Source of the DNA: Chaetoderma sp. LZ-2023a
Taxonomy: Eukaryota; Mollusca; Caudofoveata; Chaetodermatida; Chaetodermatidae
Direction: 5' to 3'
Length of the DNA stretch: 64,000 nucleotides
Assembly: GCA_034401795.1 (NCBI GenBank)
Contig: CM067359.1
Span: 147,318,233 to 147,382,232 of the forward strand
This document shows, one piece after another, positions 55,814-64,000 of the stretch (the stretch's first letter is position 1; each line of letters begins with the position of its first letter). The position numbers were made by a program, and so were the translations under genes. Under the pieces are notes generated by a model. It saw only the letters and a list, made by a program, of their open reading frames with translations. It ran no database searches and was not told the origin of the DNA.

Positions 55814-58800
55814 CTGTGCAAAAGTTAAGCACCACCCTATTTTTACGCACGTGCGAGGGTATATTCATGTGCTATGAAGAAAGCAATAGCATAAACATTT
55901 ATGTACCCATCCATCTTAGTGCAAGAGGTAATAATGCAACTAGAGGAATGCTGATTATGATGGTGGGGAAACACTGTATGTTTTTGTTTGAACTTGAAAA
56001 CGAGGCCTGAATATGGTTACGTTGACACAACTGACAACTATTGCCCTACAGTTGACACACGTGGCTAGATTGTCATTAATGGTGTCTGAAAACGAAGTTT
56101 AACATCTGTGCACGAGTTTGAGACTGTCATTATTAATACCGGGTATATCCACCTTGTGCCTGGATGACGGCCTGGACACGACGTCTCATGCTGGTCACCA
56201 ACCGACTGATACGCCATTGTGGTATTCGTTGCCATTCAAGATGGAGTGCGTCTGTTAATTCCTGTAGGTTCTGCACAGGAGGATCCCTCCTTCTCACCAT
56301 GTTTCCCAGAATGTCCCAGATATGCTCAATAGGGTTCATGTCAGGGCTCCTTGCTGGCCATGGTAGGGTTTCGATGGCATTCTGACGAAGGTATTCATGC
56401 ACAGCTCTAGCACGATGTGGTCGGGCGTTGTCATCCATGAATATAGGGTGGCTTCCAGGTGCATGATTTACAAAATGAGGGACCACAACTCTATCCAGTA
56501 TGGAATCTTGATATCTTTGTCCATTTAGTGTTCCAGGTACAGTCAACAGATCCAGCTTACAATCAAATGAGATGCACCCCCATATCATAACGGAACCTCC
56601 ACCAAATGCACTTCTTCCATGATGTTACGTTGGTCGTACGCCGTGCGTCTGGACCTCCATACACGAGTTCGACCATCTGTGGCATGAAGCAGGAACCGAC
56701 TTTCATCGGACCAGTGTACCCGTCTCCAGGATCTCATGTTCCAGTGTCTTCTTTCGTTGCACCACCTCAGACGCTCCTCTTTGTGGTGTGCAGTGAGGAG
56801 AGGACGTCTGACAGGTCTCCTAGCTTTCATGCCAGCAGCATACAGTCTCCTTTTGACGGTAGACATTGACACTCTATTGCGCGTTTCCCATTGCTTGCTG
56901 AGCACTCTGCTGTTGGTGAATGGAGATCTCCTAACAAGGCGTACTAGGGCTCGATCATCACGGGCAGTAGTCTTCTTCGGTCTTCCAGATCTAGGCCTGT
57001 CCTTCACCTCGTTAGTTTGCCCATGTTTTGCAATCAAACGACTGATTACAGTATGGTTAATGTTCAGCTGTCTGCCAATCTCTCTGCATGACATACCAGT
57101 GGTATGCATGCCTATGATTTGCCATTTCACACGATCACTTAACCTTCGTCTTGCCATAGCGGTTCACAATCAAGAGCTAATTCTCTCTGTACAAATAAAC
57201 CACGGTCATGAACACAACATTCCTAATCTTGTCGCCTAAATCTGTATGTAATGTTCTACACCTCAAACTGGACTTTTACATAACTGAACACGTGTGCTGT
57301 TTCCCGCCACGCACGGACATCAAGCGGCGTGAAGTCATGCATGCATGTGCATTTCGTACTTGGAATTATGTCAGCTAACGCGGGGACAAAAAGTATGGCA
57401 GCCTAGTTGTACCATCATGTTTCTACGTTCTATTGTTTTTGCTGGTGCTTAACCTTTGCACAGGTGTATATATACACACCTAAAAAAAAGTAAGTTCCCC
57501 CTAAATATGGGCTAATATTTTTTTAGATATATAATTGGTTGCAATACAAATTCGTAGAGATCACCACCCGGACTAAAGGAACGATGTGTAAAATTGATTT
57601 CCCCAGAAACGGTGCTATGCATGAATGAGCATGGATCAAATGGAAGATTTACCCATTTAAAAATATCAAGATACTGATTTAATTCAATATGAATTCAAAT
57701 CATAACAACAATACAAATTCCATGAGTCACAATCAAATAACAACGATTGGGAGTGCATTCACTCTATCCAGTTTAAATATTGCTAATACTGCATATATCC
57801 ACCCCGGCTTTGGATCACTCGATGGCACCGATTTCGCATGGAGTTTGAGCCGCGTGACACGGTGCTGTGGAATAGCCATCCGCTCCTCTTCTGCAGGAAT
57901 CATTTCGTAACTAACTCTACGGTATACAGCCCGTTTCAGTTGATCCCAAAGATGCTCGGTTGGGTTTAGATTAGGAGAATTAGGCAGCTACAACCTTCGC
58001 GCAGTACCTCGGTAAGCCAAAAAATCATCAACAGTTACAGAGAATTGGATAGAATGCATGATAGTCCTCCAGCAATAGGCATACATGGTTTCAAGATTTT
58101 TAAAATGGGTCAATCTTTCATTTAGTTCAAGTTCATTCACGCATACCGCCGTTTACATGAATCTTTTTCCATTTTAACGTTCTTCCATCATCAATAATCA
58201 TACTAAGTGGTAATGGAGAAATCTAAAATAAGATGACCCTTTCAAGCGGAATCCATTTCTTTGTATTTATGGCGAGAGGTTTCAGATTCATGACCTTCCC
58301 ATATCCTCACAAACATATTTTGAACCTACTCTAAACACTATTGCTCGTATCAGACGTTGTTTTGACACTAGATCCTGGCATTGTAGCATAGAAGCTTTGT
58401 GACCTGTGCTCAGTAGACACGAACCTGTCCCTTACAAACCTGTTAGCTAAATAAGCACCTTTATTCAGAGCACGTACTAGACTTTCCTGCACTGCTGAGG
58501 GTGCTACAATTCCTGTAGCAGAGTTGATCAACTCGGGTTGTTCCGATCCATTGCATGGATTGACATGTCAAACTGAACATACTATTATTCTTCTGTACAC
58601 CTGGATTTCATCACTTAGATGCAGCCTTGCTGGTGTTATGGTGTTCTAATGGAGTCTGATCATGAGTTCTGCTCTGAAATACATTGGCATGAAAGCTGGA
58701 TGAGTATTGTGATGTGATAGGACGTGATAGCAAATGTCGTGCTAGGGCTATTCCTAGAAGTATGAGGGCAACAAGTTCTCCAGTACCGCTCAGTGCTTTG

Positions 58801-60530
58801 TTTTCCGCAGTATCAATTGAATAAATAAATCAATAAAGATTCCATTGAAAGTGCCTTCTGACAGCTTTGCTACAAATGACACAGTTTTCAAACGCATCTA
58901 TTATGGGTGCAGGCAGTCTCTTCATCAAGAGGAACAGAACTGGCAGGTAACCTACATATGTTGCCCGATCTGATGCAAAAGAGGGCGTCTCTCCCTTTCT
59001 CTCTAATCTTCCAAGTCACACTTCATCCAACAACTTCATTGCATACAATTCATGATCAAAATCCTTCCATTATAATATCTGCAGTGCTGTTCCAACTGCA
59101 AATACCACGGATTGATAAAGTAGTTGTTGCAACCCAGCACCTCCAAAGAGATTACCTATCCCAGCCATAACCACCAGTAGGAAATGTAGCAATCCATCAC
59201 ACAGTTCCCTCAGATATGTCCAAAATCTCTGGTAACATGACTATGTCCAGGAGCATTGGCAATTTCTTTGTTATACAATATGGTTGTATTATATATAGTA
59301 GAATGCCCAGATGCGGGGACCATTAGTATGGGGGTTTAAGGCTAATATGGATACACTTAAAGGTGTAGATGAAAGAGTGACATGGAACGGACCACATGGG
59401 GGCAAAGATTCTTCATGCTCTTGGTCAAATAGACCCTTGGATCACACACGAATATAAACCAGTTCTGTAAGTACTGCATTTATGACATCTGGATGCAATT
59501 GGTCTGGTGTGATCTCCTCTGACAATGGGTATAGCCGAATAACAAAGCAAGAGGCCCAAGGTGCCTGTATCGCTCACCTAATAGTATTGGTTCCTGGCAA
59601 AACCGTACAATAGAAGAATTAGTTTGAACAAGATTGCTACTGGGAATTTTACCAATCTTAAATTTATGCATAGAAACAAATGTGGAAGCCACATCACCTG
59701 CGTTCTTTTAACCAAATTTGTTTGAAATCGGACTGGTGGTTTTAGAAAGGTCTTTAAAGCAAAAATTGGCAGACGGATGGATGGAGGGACGGATGATGGG
59801 CGGTTACCACGGCATACGCTCACTTGGCTATGTAGACCAGGTGAGCTAACAATCAGAGACTGATGGCCATCAAGAGTTCCACTTGTTTGAGATTTTATGC
59901 TATTGTCAGATCTTTAAGGTTAGAAATATTAAATTCGGCAATGACATCCATTATCAATGGCAGCCACGTCATCTGAAAACATATTAAACTAAAATAGAGG
60001 CATAAATCTGGCTGAATATGGAATAAAATTGTCTTTAAAATAAATTTAAATGATGGGTTGGTTTAGTTTTAGAAGATATATAGCATTAAATTGTGTGGGT
60101 TTGGAACTTAAAGTTGTGTAATAACTACTAACTACATTAAATGTTAGTTATTAATATCTGGTTATTGAAACATGCCATATACATGGCGTCGCAGTGTATA
60201 TGTTTAAAATTACTGTACCATGGCAAATAAAGAGTTACTTATTTTAGTTTGTCAGACTTTCTCAGTATAGCAGCATGCGGTTTCGGAATTCTGACACCAT
60301 AAGCTTTAATTTGCTATATGACACTATTTGGTAATGTTGCGATCGGGGTAGCAGGAGAAACATGCTTCTTATGGAGCTATTGCTGTAGCACTATTTTGGG
60401 TGAAATGTCGTGATAGTTTTCACGACTACAGTACTTACGGTCCCATGTAGTTGCAGAACATGTATTGGCTGTATGGTGCATCACACATAGCGCACCCACA
60501 TCCGATTCGAACTGAGGTGGACATCACCAT
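44242..60530 (-). CDS. Second CAP-superfamily gene (partial), minus strand
   Basis: Two exons of a paralogue transcribed towards the first gene: 60439-60530 (end of the CAP domain) and 44242-44330 (Cys-rich hinge). Their phases (0 in/2 out, then 1 in/1 out) are identical to the equivalent exons of the plus-strand gene and both have consensus splice sites. Upstream exons should lie right of the window; I could not find a terminal EGF-like exon between 32.2 and 44.2 kb, so the gene may be incomplete or that exon divergent. The ~16 kb intron holds the large ORF element, MITEs, a Penelope relic and Tc1 elements. Confidence 0.75.
44340..45431. other. Intronic DNA with poly-G and a small perfect hairpin
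   Basis: Poly-G run near 44400-44413. Two GACCTTGACC-type phrases (44689-44700 and 44802-44815). A perfect hairpin AATCTGCGA-gttcg-TCGCAGATT at 45335-45359. No coding content. The left inverted repeat of the large-ORF element begins at its end. Confidence 0.55.
45432..45580 (+). repeat. Left terminal inverted repeat of the candidate transposon
   Basis: Imperfect inverted match to 50632-50781 including 22 consecutive identical bases. Similarity fades past 45590. Confidence 0.75.
45905..50282 (+). CDS. Large multidomain protein, FEN/PIN-nuclease-like, single frameshift
   Basis: Frame 1 (45905-48643, 912 codons) and frame 2 (to 50282) join at a GGGGG run near 48627: with one G fewer the reading passes smoothly from MQELSG into the second frame, giving ~1,459 residues. 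N-terminus: two C2HC-like modules, CVICNQS...VHVKC and CLLCGYP...VYHQSC. Middle: GCSYAEIQRFE, FVADNVDHNICTIDEHNTFH and GMGI, then PVITFDQPLFWKA and LRLGGLHMEMSFLG. C-terminal third resembles a FEN/PIN nuclease: VLDGGALL, VVFDGYD, KDVTHKRR, ASGDADVLIMQTA, VGADTDLLVLL, LGWDSTSRLYGIGK, with acidic residues placed as in metal-binding sites. The last ~35 residues form a Cys cluster (CSCKTGCESKRCTCRKHGL). Proteins of this kind recur, uncharacterised, in invertebrate genomes as far as I recall. Role as a transposase is inference. Confidence 0.75.
50282..50631. other. 3' non-coding part of the candidate transposon
   Basis: AT-rich, with AATAAAATATAATATG at ~50410 that could serve as a polyadenylation signal. 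No coding content. Confidence 0.5.
50632..50781 (-). repeat. Right terminal inverted repeat of the candidate transposon
   Basis: Inverse of the left flank, ending ACTGGACTA opposite TAGTCCAGT. Lies ~350 bp past the stop codon. Confidence 0.75.
50837..51245 (+). mobile_element. Hairpin MITE family A, full copy
   Basis: Left end AACCTTTATAGGTTATCC (degraded), TGACGTCA at 50870, ATGTGACGTGTAGGATGACA, TTGTACGAATTATATGTCC, hairpin ~51027-51113, right end GGAAAGGTCCGTTG. Confidence 0.85.
51255..51960 (-). pseudogene. Penelope-like reverse transcriptase fragment
   Basis: Minus-strand translation gives, with shifts: LVTLDIDAIYTNIDI (RT motif A with the catalytic Asp), VRKALEKYSDNN, ATGTSFSPGFANIYVAEEDA (motif B region) and PLFYRRYLDDIFIIWHHTM (motif C, DD pair), then FAILNNHYPDIKLKANID. 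The RYIDDIFxIW style and the GTxxSPxxANIY motif are characteristic of Penelope-like elements rather than LINEs. At least three frame changes and stops make it dead. No GIY-YIG domain is joined here. Confidence 0.75.
51996..52113. mobile_element. Short MITE with inverted ends
   Basis: Inverted pair GATTTATAAGTCGAACTT (52007) and AAGTTCGACTTATAAAATGC (52095) with outer GAGGC/GCCTC, enclosing ~70 bp that includes GCGCGGCGCG. Confidence 0.75.
52114..53184. other. Intronic DNA, nothing recognised
   Basis: A GTTATTGT-rich patch at 52270-52325. No coding or repeat similarity seen. Confidence 0.5.
53185..53555 (+). mobile_element. Hairpin MITE family A copy
   Basis: Left end AGACCTTTCCAGAG, TGACGTCA at 53213 and again at 53245, TCCAACACGTTTTAAGAATTG, a hairpin with shortened right arm at ~53353-53420, right end GGAAAGGTCCGTTA. 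Confidence 0.85.
53590..54240 (-). mobile_element. Repeat family D, copy 2, inverted
   Basis: Palindrome 53592-53750 (GAGAATCTGGAACGAGGTCA arms), then the body from TTTATCATATAAAC to TATATGATAAATAG. It keeps ~95 bp absent from copy 1 (between GCGCATTC and the GCTGCCGACTG block, ~53885-53985), so copy 1 carries a deletion. The shared frame AFSICYQVVVRHSGGIDFTK is present. Confidence 0.8.
54241..55130. other. AT-rich intronic DNA, nothing recognised
   Basis: No repeat, coding or structural signal that I can support. Confidence 0.5.
55131..55400 (-). pseudogene. Unassigned protein fragment, possibly linked to the 58-59 kb relic
   Basis: An open minus-strand stretch of ~90 codons: EFLVTNAVSLMRHDQPTYLS, AHNAANKDNNLMEFTAHN, SRQQILAQKVLQSKV. 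Composition looks protein-like rather than random and it lies on the same strand as the relic at 58.0-59.2 kb, with Tc1 elements between them. No family recognised. Confidence 0.3.
55401..55771. other. Intronic DNA
   Basis: Short minus-strand protein-like patches continue but with many stops; not assignable. Confidence 0.4.
55772..55810. repeat. (TA)n microsatellite, left target of the Tc1 element
   Basis: TATATA tract ending exactly at the transposon left end. Confidence 0.9.
55811..57466 (-). mobile_element. Tc1-like DD34E transposon with both ends
   Basis: 24-bp terminal inverted repeats at 55811-55834 (CACCTGTGCAAAAGTTAAGC...) and 57443-57466, one mismatch. TA flanks on both sides fit the TA target rule. 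Length 1,656 bp, typical of the family. The single transposase gene is on the minus strand. Confidence 0.95.
56133..57157 (-). pseudogene. Tc1 DD34E transposase with one frameshift
   Basis: Reads MARRRLSDRVKWQIIGMHTT from ATG 57157, with a helix-turn-helix SCREIGRQLNINHTVISRLI, the GRPKKT hook, a second helical DNA-binding region SMSTVKRRLYAAGMKARRP, the first catalytic Asp in VHWSDESRF, the second in IFMDDNARPH and Glu in NPIEHIWDILGN, with 34 residues between the last two. Normal end QAVIQAQGGYTRY at 56133. A single shift near 56600 separates the two frames; otherwise ~340 residues, full length. Cut-and-paste transposase; this copy is recent but inactive as read. Confidence 0.92.
57483..57535. 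repeat. Probable 3' end of a second Tc1/mariner relic
   Basis: CACCTAAAAAAAAGTAAGTTCCCC beside TATATACACA resembles the ends of Tc1/mariner elements that I recall from marine invertebrates; the partner end was not found. Confidence 0.4.
57690..57995 (-). pseudogene. Second Tc1/mariner transposase, C-terminal part
   Basis: Minus-strand reading gives LPNSPNLNPTEHLWDQLKRA (the SPDLNPIEHxWD block with the catalytic Glu), VYRRVSYEMIPAEEERMAIP and RVTRLKLHAKSV. The upstream catalytic Asp region is not recognisable, so only ~90 codons remain. It differs clearly from the neighbouring DD34E copy. Confidence 0.75.
58000..59200 (-). pseudogene. Relic resembling the middle of the large-ORF element protein
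   Basis: Minus-strand pieces in order: ATYVGYLPVLFLLMKRLPAP and ICSKAVRRHF (compare SAYVYLQKMLEIPES and HHVIHRSDWYW at 48.36-48.46 kb), then ELINSATGIVAPSAVQESLV and FVRDRFVSTEHRSQSFYA (compare PSLRGLVSGLSAHESVN and INSMCGQCVSSISF), then SPLPLSMIIDDGRTLKWKK (compare HPPALFDNSSLPWEANK). The order is the same, identity is low and stops are frequent, so this is a distant dead relative. Confidence 0.4.
59549..59850. mobile_element. Lophotrochozoan-type short interspersed repeat
   Basis: AAGAGGCCCAAGGTGCCTGT then ATCGCTCACCT at one end; GACGGATGGATGGAGGGACG and GACCAGGTGAGCTAAC at the other. The CTCACCT/AGGTGAG ends are inverted. I know this general layout from bivalve and other lophotrochozoan genomes. 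It is non-coding. Confidence 0.6.
59851..60430. other. Intronic DNA, nothing recognised
   Basis: AT-rich, no repeat or coding signal. Confidence 0.5.
60439..60530 (-). CDS. Paralogous CAP exon: end of CAP domain
   Basis: Minus-strand exon, acceptor CGTAATAG, donor GTAAGT, 30 codons plus two bases. Reads MVMSTSVRIGCGCAMC then YMFCNYMGP, matching the plus-strand exon at 20588-20694 and five codons shorter. Confidence 0.85.
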
Positions 60531-60559
60531 CTATTACGAGGATAAAAACAGACAAATAC

Positions 60560-60800
60560 AGATACAGTAACATTGAATAGTCAGTCAAGTGCACGAATTG
60601 TCTGTCTTTGAAGGAATCACTATTTAAGCATTTGATGGCTAAATTTGAATCAAAATATTTGCTTATTGAATTTCCATTTGTAGGCCAAGAAAAGACTATT
60701 TTGAAATTATACACTATTAAAAAAGTAGTCGTCTCTTGGCCTGCAAATGAATATTTCTCAACATCTCTACACGGGCCGATTTTGGCCACAGTCATTTAGT
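60560..60800. mobile_element. Family A left-end fragment plus family B MITE
   Basis: GTCAAGTGCACGAATTGTCTGTC at 60584 is part of family A. It is followed by a family B-like palindrome 60671-60752 with arms CCATTTGTAGGCCAAGAAAA / TCTTGGCCTGCAAATG but without the usual centre. Confidence 0.6.
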
Positions 60801-61054
60801 GCTAAATGATACATGCGTATTTACAATTTAAAGGAATGCTACTCTCATCTAAAATGTTGTATTGCACTGATATATTAGGGTTTATAGATTCCAAATCATT
60901 CACGTCCTGCCACATTCCCTTATTTGTATTGCAATTATGTGTTTTACAATATCGCGGAAATTTTATACAGTGAACGCCACCATTTTGTCTCCTCAAGTGA
61001 CAATGTGTGATACCATGAAAGTGCCAATGCATTACGTTCTTTATTAAGTAGTAA

Positions 61055-61155
61055 TCAACGATGTTGAGTATTTTGAAACTAATTTAATTGGAAGTTGTTA
61101 CTGCCTCTGGCAGCAACAACTTCCAGCCAGATTAGTTTCAAAATATTCAACAGTT
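61055..61155. mobile_element. Family A hairpin, solo copy
   Basis: TGTTGAGTATTTTGAAACTAA arm, GGAAGTTGTTACTGCC / GGCAGCAACAACTTCC core and TTTCAAAATATTCAACAG arm; stem of ~43 bp with few mismatches. Confidence 0.85.
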
Positions 61156-61544
61156 TACCAGTTAAACAGTCGGGCAGAAGCAAACTGTTGTTGCATGCCA
61201 TCACAGTTGAGAAAAGCGCAAAAGTTGTTATGCATTCACTTGGTAGAGCTGTATTTATCTGTATGGTGTACATGAACAATAACCTTACCAGTAATCTGTT
61301 GTTTCAGTGTGGAATGACAATACCATGAGACAGATACAAATAAGAAAGTCTACAACACACCTGGACCAATACGCACACCGGCATTGCTTGGATTTCATTC
61401 ATTGCCCGATTCTGATTTAGATGGGCAATTTTCCAGTCTAATAAAGGAAGTATGCTTCAAGATATTCTTGTGATGATGACATTTTGACATCATTATCCGC
61501 CCTTGGATTGCAGGAAAAGCCATCCTCGAACACAATTCACATTT

Positions 61545-61905
61545 CCAGAGTATTCATCGATCATCTGACCTCGTATGACGTCATAATCAGCTCAGCGGGT
61601 GTATGATGACGTCACAATCATTACGTCACAAAGGGTTCCATATAGACCGTCATCAAATCTCAGAGTTTGACACGTTGTATAAATTAAATGTCTTTGTAAT
61701 TCTTTGCCATGTGAAAAGCATGCTATCTTTAGGCAGCAACAGCACCCAGTCAAATTAGTTTCAAAATATTCAACAGCTTACCTTTGTAGTTTTTTGGGAA
61801 ATTGATAGTCAGCGTGTTCAGAGATCGATCGATCCCAACACGAGCAAATTGTGGGTGGAGCTTAACTCGAGATGGGCGGGCATAGATAAAACTGGAAAGG
61901 GCCAT
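61545..61905 (+). mobile_element. Hairpin MITE family A, left hairpin arm lost
   Basis: TGACGTCA at 61576 and 61607, GACACGTTGTATAAATTAAATG, then directly the right hairpin arm (61728-61776), GATCGATCGATCCCAACACG and a tail ending ACTGGAAAGGGCC. Confidence 0.8.
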
Positions 61906-62094
61906 TGCTCGACGTGAACAATTGCTATGCCCGCTATTCAAATCTAGGACATACACGCAAGTGAACAAGTTGCGCTGGTTCTTTTACTCCAATTGTGGAC
62001 TTAAAGGAGAGATTTATCACCAACACTGTTTTTATATATGCTTCCAATAGCCTTGAACTTACTGAACCTAAGTCACTAGATTGATATATTTTCC

Positions 62095-62195
62095 AGACCT
62101 GTATGTTGAATATTTTGAAACTAATTTGACTGAAAGCCATTGCTGCCATAGGCAGCAATGATTTCCAATCAAATTAGTTTCAAAATTATTCAACA
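62095..62195. mobile_element. Family A hairpin, solo copy
   Basis: TGTTGAATATTTTGAAACTAA ... AAGCCATTGCTGCC atag GGCAGCAATGATTTCC ... TTTCAAAATTATTCAACA. Flanked by TTTCCAGACCTGTA. Confidence 0.85.
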
Positions 62196-62199
62196 TTAT

Positions 62200-62580
62200 A
62201 TATGACATTAAGATATAAGACATAACAAAAATGAAATTCTATATATGATGTCAATAGCCTTGTACTAACTGAACCTAAACTCACTAGATTGATATAATTT
62301 CCATACCTGTATGTTAAATAGGCCAAGAATTTAAAGATATGTTCTATATATGCTTTCAATAGCCTTGAACTGACTGAACCTAAGTCACTAGAATGATATA
62401 TTTTCCGTACCTGTATGTTGAATTTTAATTTTTTTTTTTTTTTTAAAACTAATTTGACTAGAAACCATTGCTGCCATAGACAACATTGATTTCCAGTCAA
62501 ATTAATTTCAATATATTCAATAAAATTTAAACTGATTGAAACTAATTCACTAGAATGACATCATTTCCTTACCTGTATAA
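62200..62580. repeat. Partly duplicated block around a further family A hairpin
   Basis: The phrase TCAATAGCCTTGAACTGACTGAACC ... CACTAGAATGATATATTTTCC occurs at ~62045, ~62251 and ~62366, and a hairpin with a T-run replacing part of its left arm lies at 62415-62521. So a ~115-200-bp unit has been duplicated with the hairpin. Confidence 0.7.
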
Positions 62581-63720
62581 ATGCTAGCTTTATACAATGT
62601 GCAATGATAAATTATTCCATACATAACCTACTTCTTTCCTTGATACCTCGCTACAACGCTACACTATTGCAAGGGCGATAACCCACTTTAATAGTCTAGG
62701 TCACTCTTCTCCCGCTACACTATTATAAGGGAGACAACCCAATTTCTATTATGAGGTCATTAGCGCGAGATTATAAACAAACATGCGCGTTCCAAGTTAA
62801 TGTCGTCTGATGTGTATTATGTACAATTTTTTCCATCTGTAGGATCAATTAAGCGTGAATTTGAGTATTGGCTAGCTTTATGATTAATGATTCGCTTCAA
62901 GTCTGTTAGATAGCAATTTAAATAACAAGTTTGATACTTAATTATTTTTGTTTTTACAATATCTGGCAAACAAATTAAAAAAGTATTGTGTGCCAATCCT
63001 CAATTTTATTTGGTAGCAAGTGTGATTGTTATTATTGTTTAACAACGGTCTGATATTCACATTGGAGTATATTCCATGCCACCTCTCAATTTTCAGTAAG
63101 TATTCTATAATTATTCATCCATCATCAATATGTACGGTTTTTAATTTTTTGGTCTTTAGAAAATCTATTACTACGATTATTTAAAAAATATTTTGACCTA
63201 ATTTTACTATCTTTGACAATAACCGTTCCGTATCAGTTATCCTTTATTTCATTTTCTGACTTACAATTTTACCGCTATGAATCAAATATAAACTCGTATA
63301 AGTCTAAGATAAAAAGTTATCAGATTTTCAATATTTGACGTCATACAGTACAGTATGAAATTGAATTTTAATATTTGCAATATGAAGACGAATGCTCTCT
63401 GATACAAAATTTTCCGTTGAATAAATTGATTTTAATTGGATGGGAGTATATTGCAGTAATAACTCCCTGATTTTTTATTTTATTTTTATAAAGTTAAGGT
63501 CAAAATATTCAACGGTACATTTTATGTTATTTGGGGACATTTGTTATTTTATTTCTGAACTGTACTTTTAACTTAAGAAATTTCTAAAGTGTATATATAA
63601 TATATTTTTTTAACATATTATTATAGAACATACATTCAAACAAATAATTAAAACTAATATTTAATAAACATATATACAAATAAATTATAAATTTCTTTAT
63701 AAAGTGATAGATTTAATAGA
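62581..63720. other. AT-rich DNA, nothing recognised
   Basis: Short duplicated phrase CTACACTATTGCAAGGGCGATAACCCA / CTACACTATTATAAGGGAGACAACCCA at ~62658 and ~62714; otherwise no signal. Confidence 0.5.
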
Positions 63721-63726
63721 TAGGTA

Positions 63727-64000
63727 GATAGGAAAGTTGGAAGTGGCTGTATCGGCTCCTCGGTGAGGTTTTTATGGGATCCCAATAATAACTGTCACCC
63801 AGAAATACAGCTCAGGAATTTAAAGGGGGGAGTCTTGAAGAAGCCTTTTACTAAATTTACCAAAATGGTAGGCATAAAATTATGCCTCAGATCAAATTAC
63901 TTTTCAGCTTTATGGCCATATATTAGTATTCAACGAGTTACTTTTGATGACTTAGATATTGTGGAGCTTTTGGACAATTCCGTTCTTACATCTTTTACAA
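63727..64000 (+). CDS. Open frame running off the right edge
   Basis: From just after a TAG at 63721 the frame stays open for 91 codons to the window end, in DNA that is otherwise very AT-rich: VGSGCIGSSVRFLWDPNNN, KPFTKFTKMVGIKLCLRSNY, FDDLDIVELLDNSVLTSF. The composition looks protein-like. No start or acceptor is certain and I do not recognise a family; it could be a mobile-element gene. Confidence 0.3.

Noticed and set aside
56736..57239. 167-codon plus-strand frame
   Set aside because: Antisense shadow of the Tc1 transposase.

Overview
This is eukaryotic genomic DNA, most likely from a marine invertebrate and probably a lophotrochozoan (mollusc-like). The reasons are split genes with clean GT-AG introns of 1 to 16 kb, many transposable-element families, long microsatellites, and at 59.5-59.9 kb a short interspersed repeat of a type I associate with bivalve and other lophotrochozoan genomes. 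No bacterial operon, CRISPR array or rRNA was found. Species cannot be fixed from the sequence.

Host genes. The plus strand from the left edge to 32,094 carries the 3' part of one CAP-superfamily gene (CRISP/GLIPR/venom-allergen-5-like secreted protein). Seven exons can be read with fully compatible phases: a Thr/Pro-rich mucin-like linker (435-715), the CAP domain (1863-2030, 13153-13240, 14703-14857, 20588-20694) and a cysteine-rich EGF-like tail (24692-24771, 31988-32094 with the stop). A second, convergent CAP gene lies on the minus strand. Two of its exons are visible (60439-60530 and 44242-44330) with the same intron phases as their counterparts, separated by a ~16 kb intron. Both genes are bloated by repeats in their introns.

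Mobile elements. The most interesting one is at ~45.43-50.78 kb: a ~1,460-residue coding region, broken once at a G-run, flanked by ~150 bp imperfect inverted repeats that include a perfect 22-bp match. The protein has N-terminal zinc-like modules, a conserved Asp/Asn/His-rich core, a FEN/PIN-like nuclease-type segment and a C-terminal CXC cysteine cluster. I know no named transposon superfamily with this architecture. Decayed relatives sit at 5.5-5.8 kb and 58.0-59.2 kb, so it looks like a multicopy mobile family. Other elements are: a Tx1/L1-like LINE inserted inside a (TAC)n microsatellite (25.1-31.66 kb, minus); a CR1/L2-like LINE (39.6-41.55 kb); two opposed copies of another LINE (15.27-17.42 kb minus, 22.9-24.36 kb plus); LINE tails (4.5 and 33 kb); Penelope-like fragments (13.9-14.3 and 51.2-51.95 kb); a nearly intact Tc1 DD34E transposon with both ends (55,811-57,466) beside a second Tc1/mariner relic; a ~1.5 kb foldback element (36.7-38.2 kb); and several palindromic MITE families, one present in more than 12 copies.

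Tandem repeats. There are ten copies of a 54-bp satellite (35,234-35,773), a degenerate ~260-400 bp tandem array (2.7-5.1 kb), three ~300 bp units (19.1-20.0 kb), a 21-bp minisatellite (8.04-8.5 kb), a 24-bp array (43.3-43.73 kb), and long (GT)n, (GA)n, (TAC)n, (ACGC)n, (GTCT)n, (ACC)n and (CAG)n tracts. Most of the remaining sequence is AT-rich intronic or intergenic DNA.
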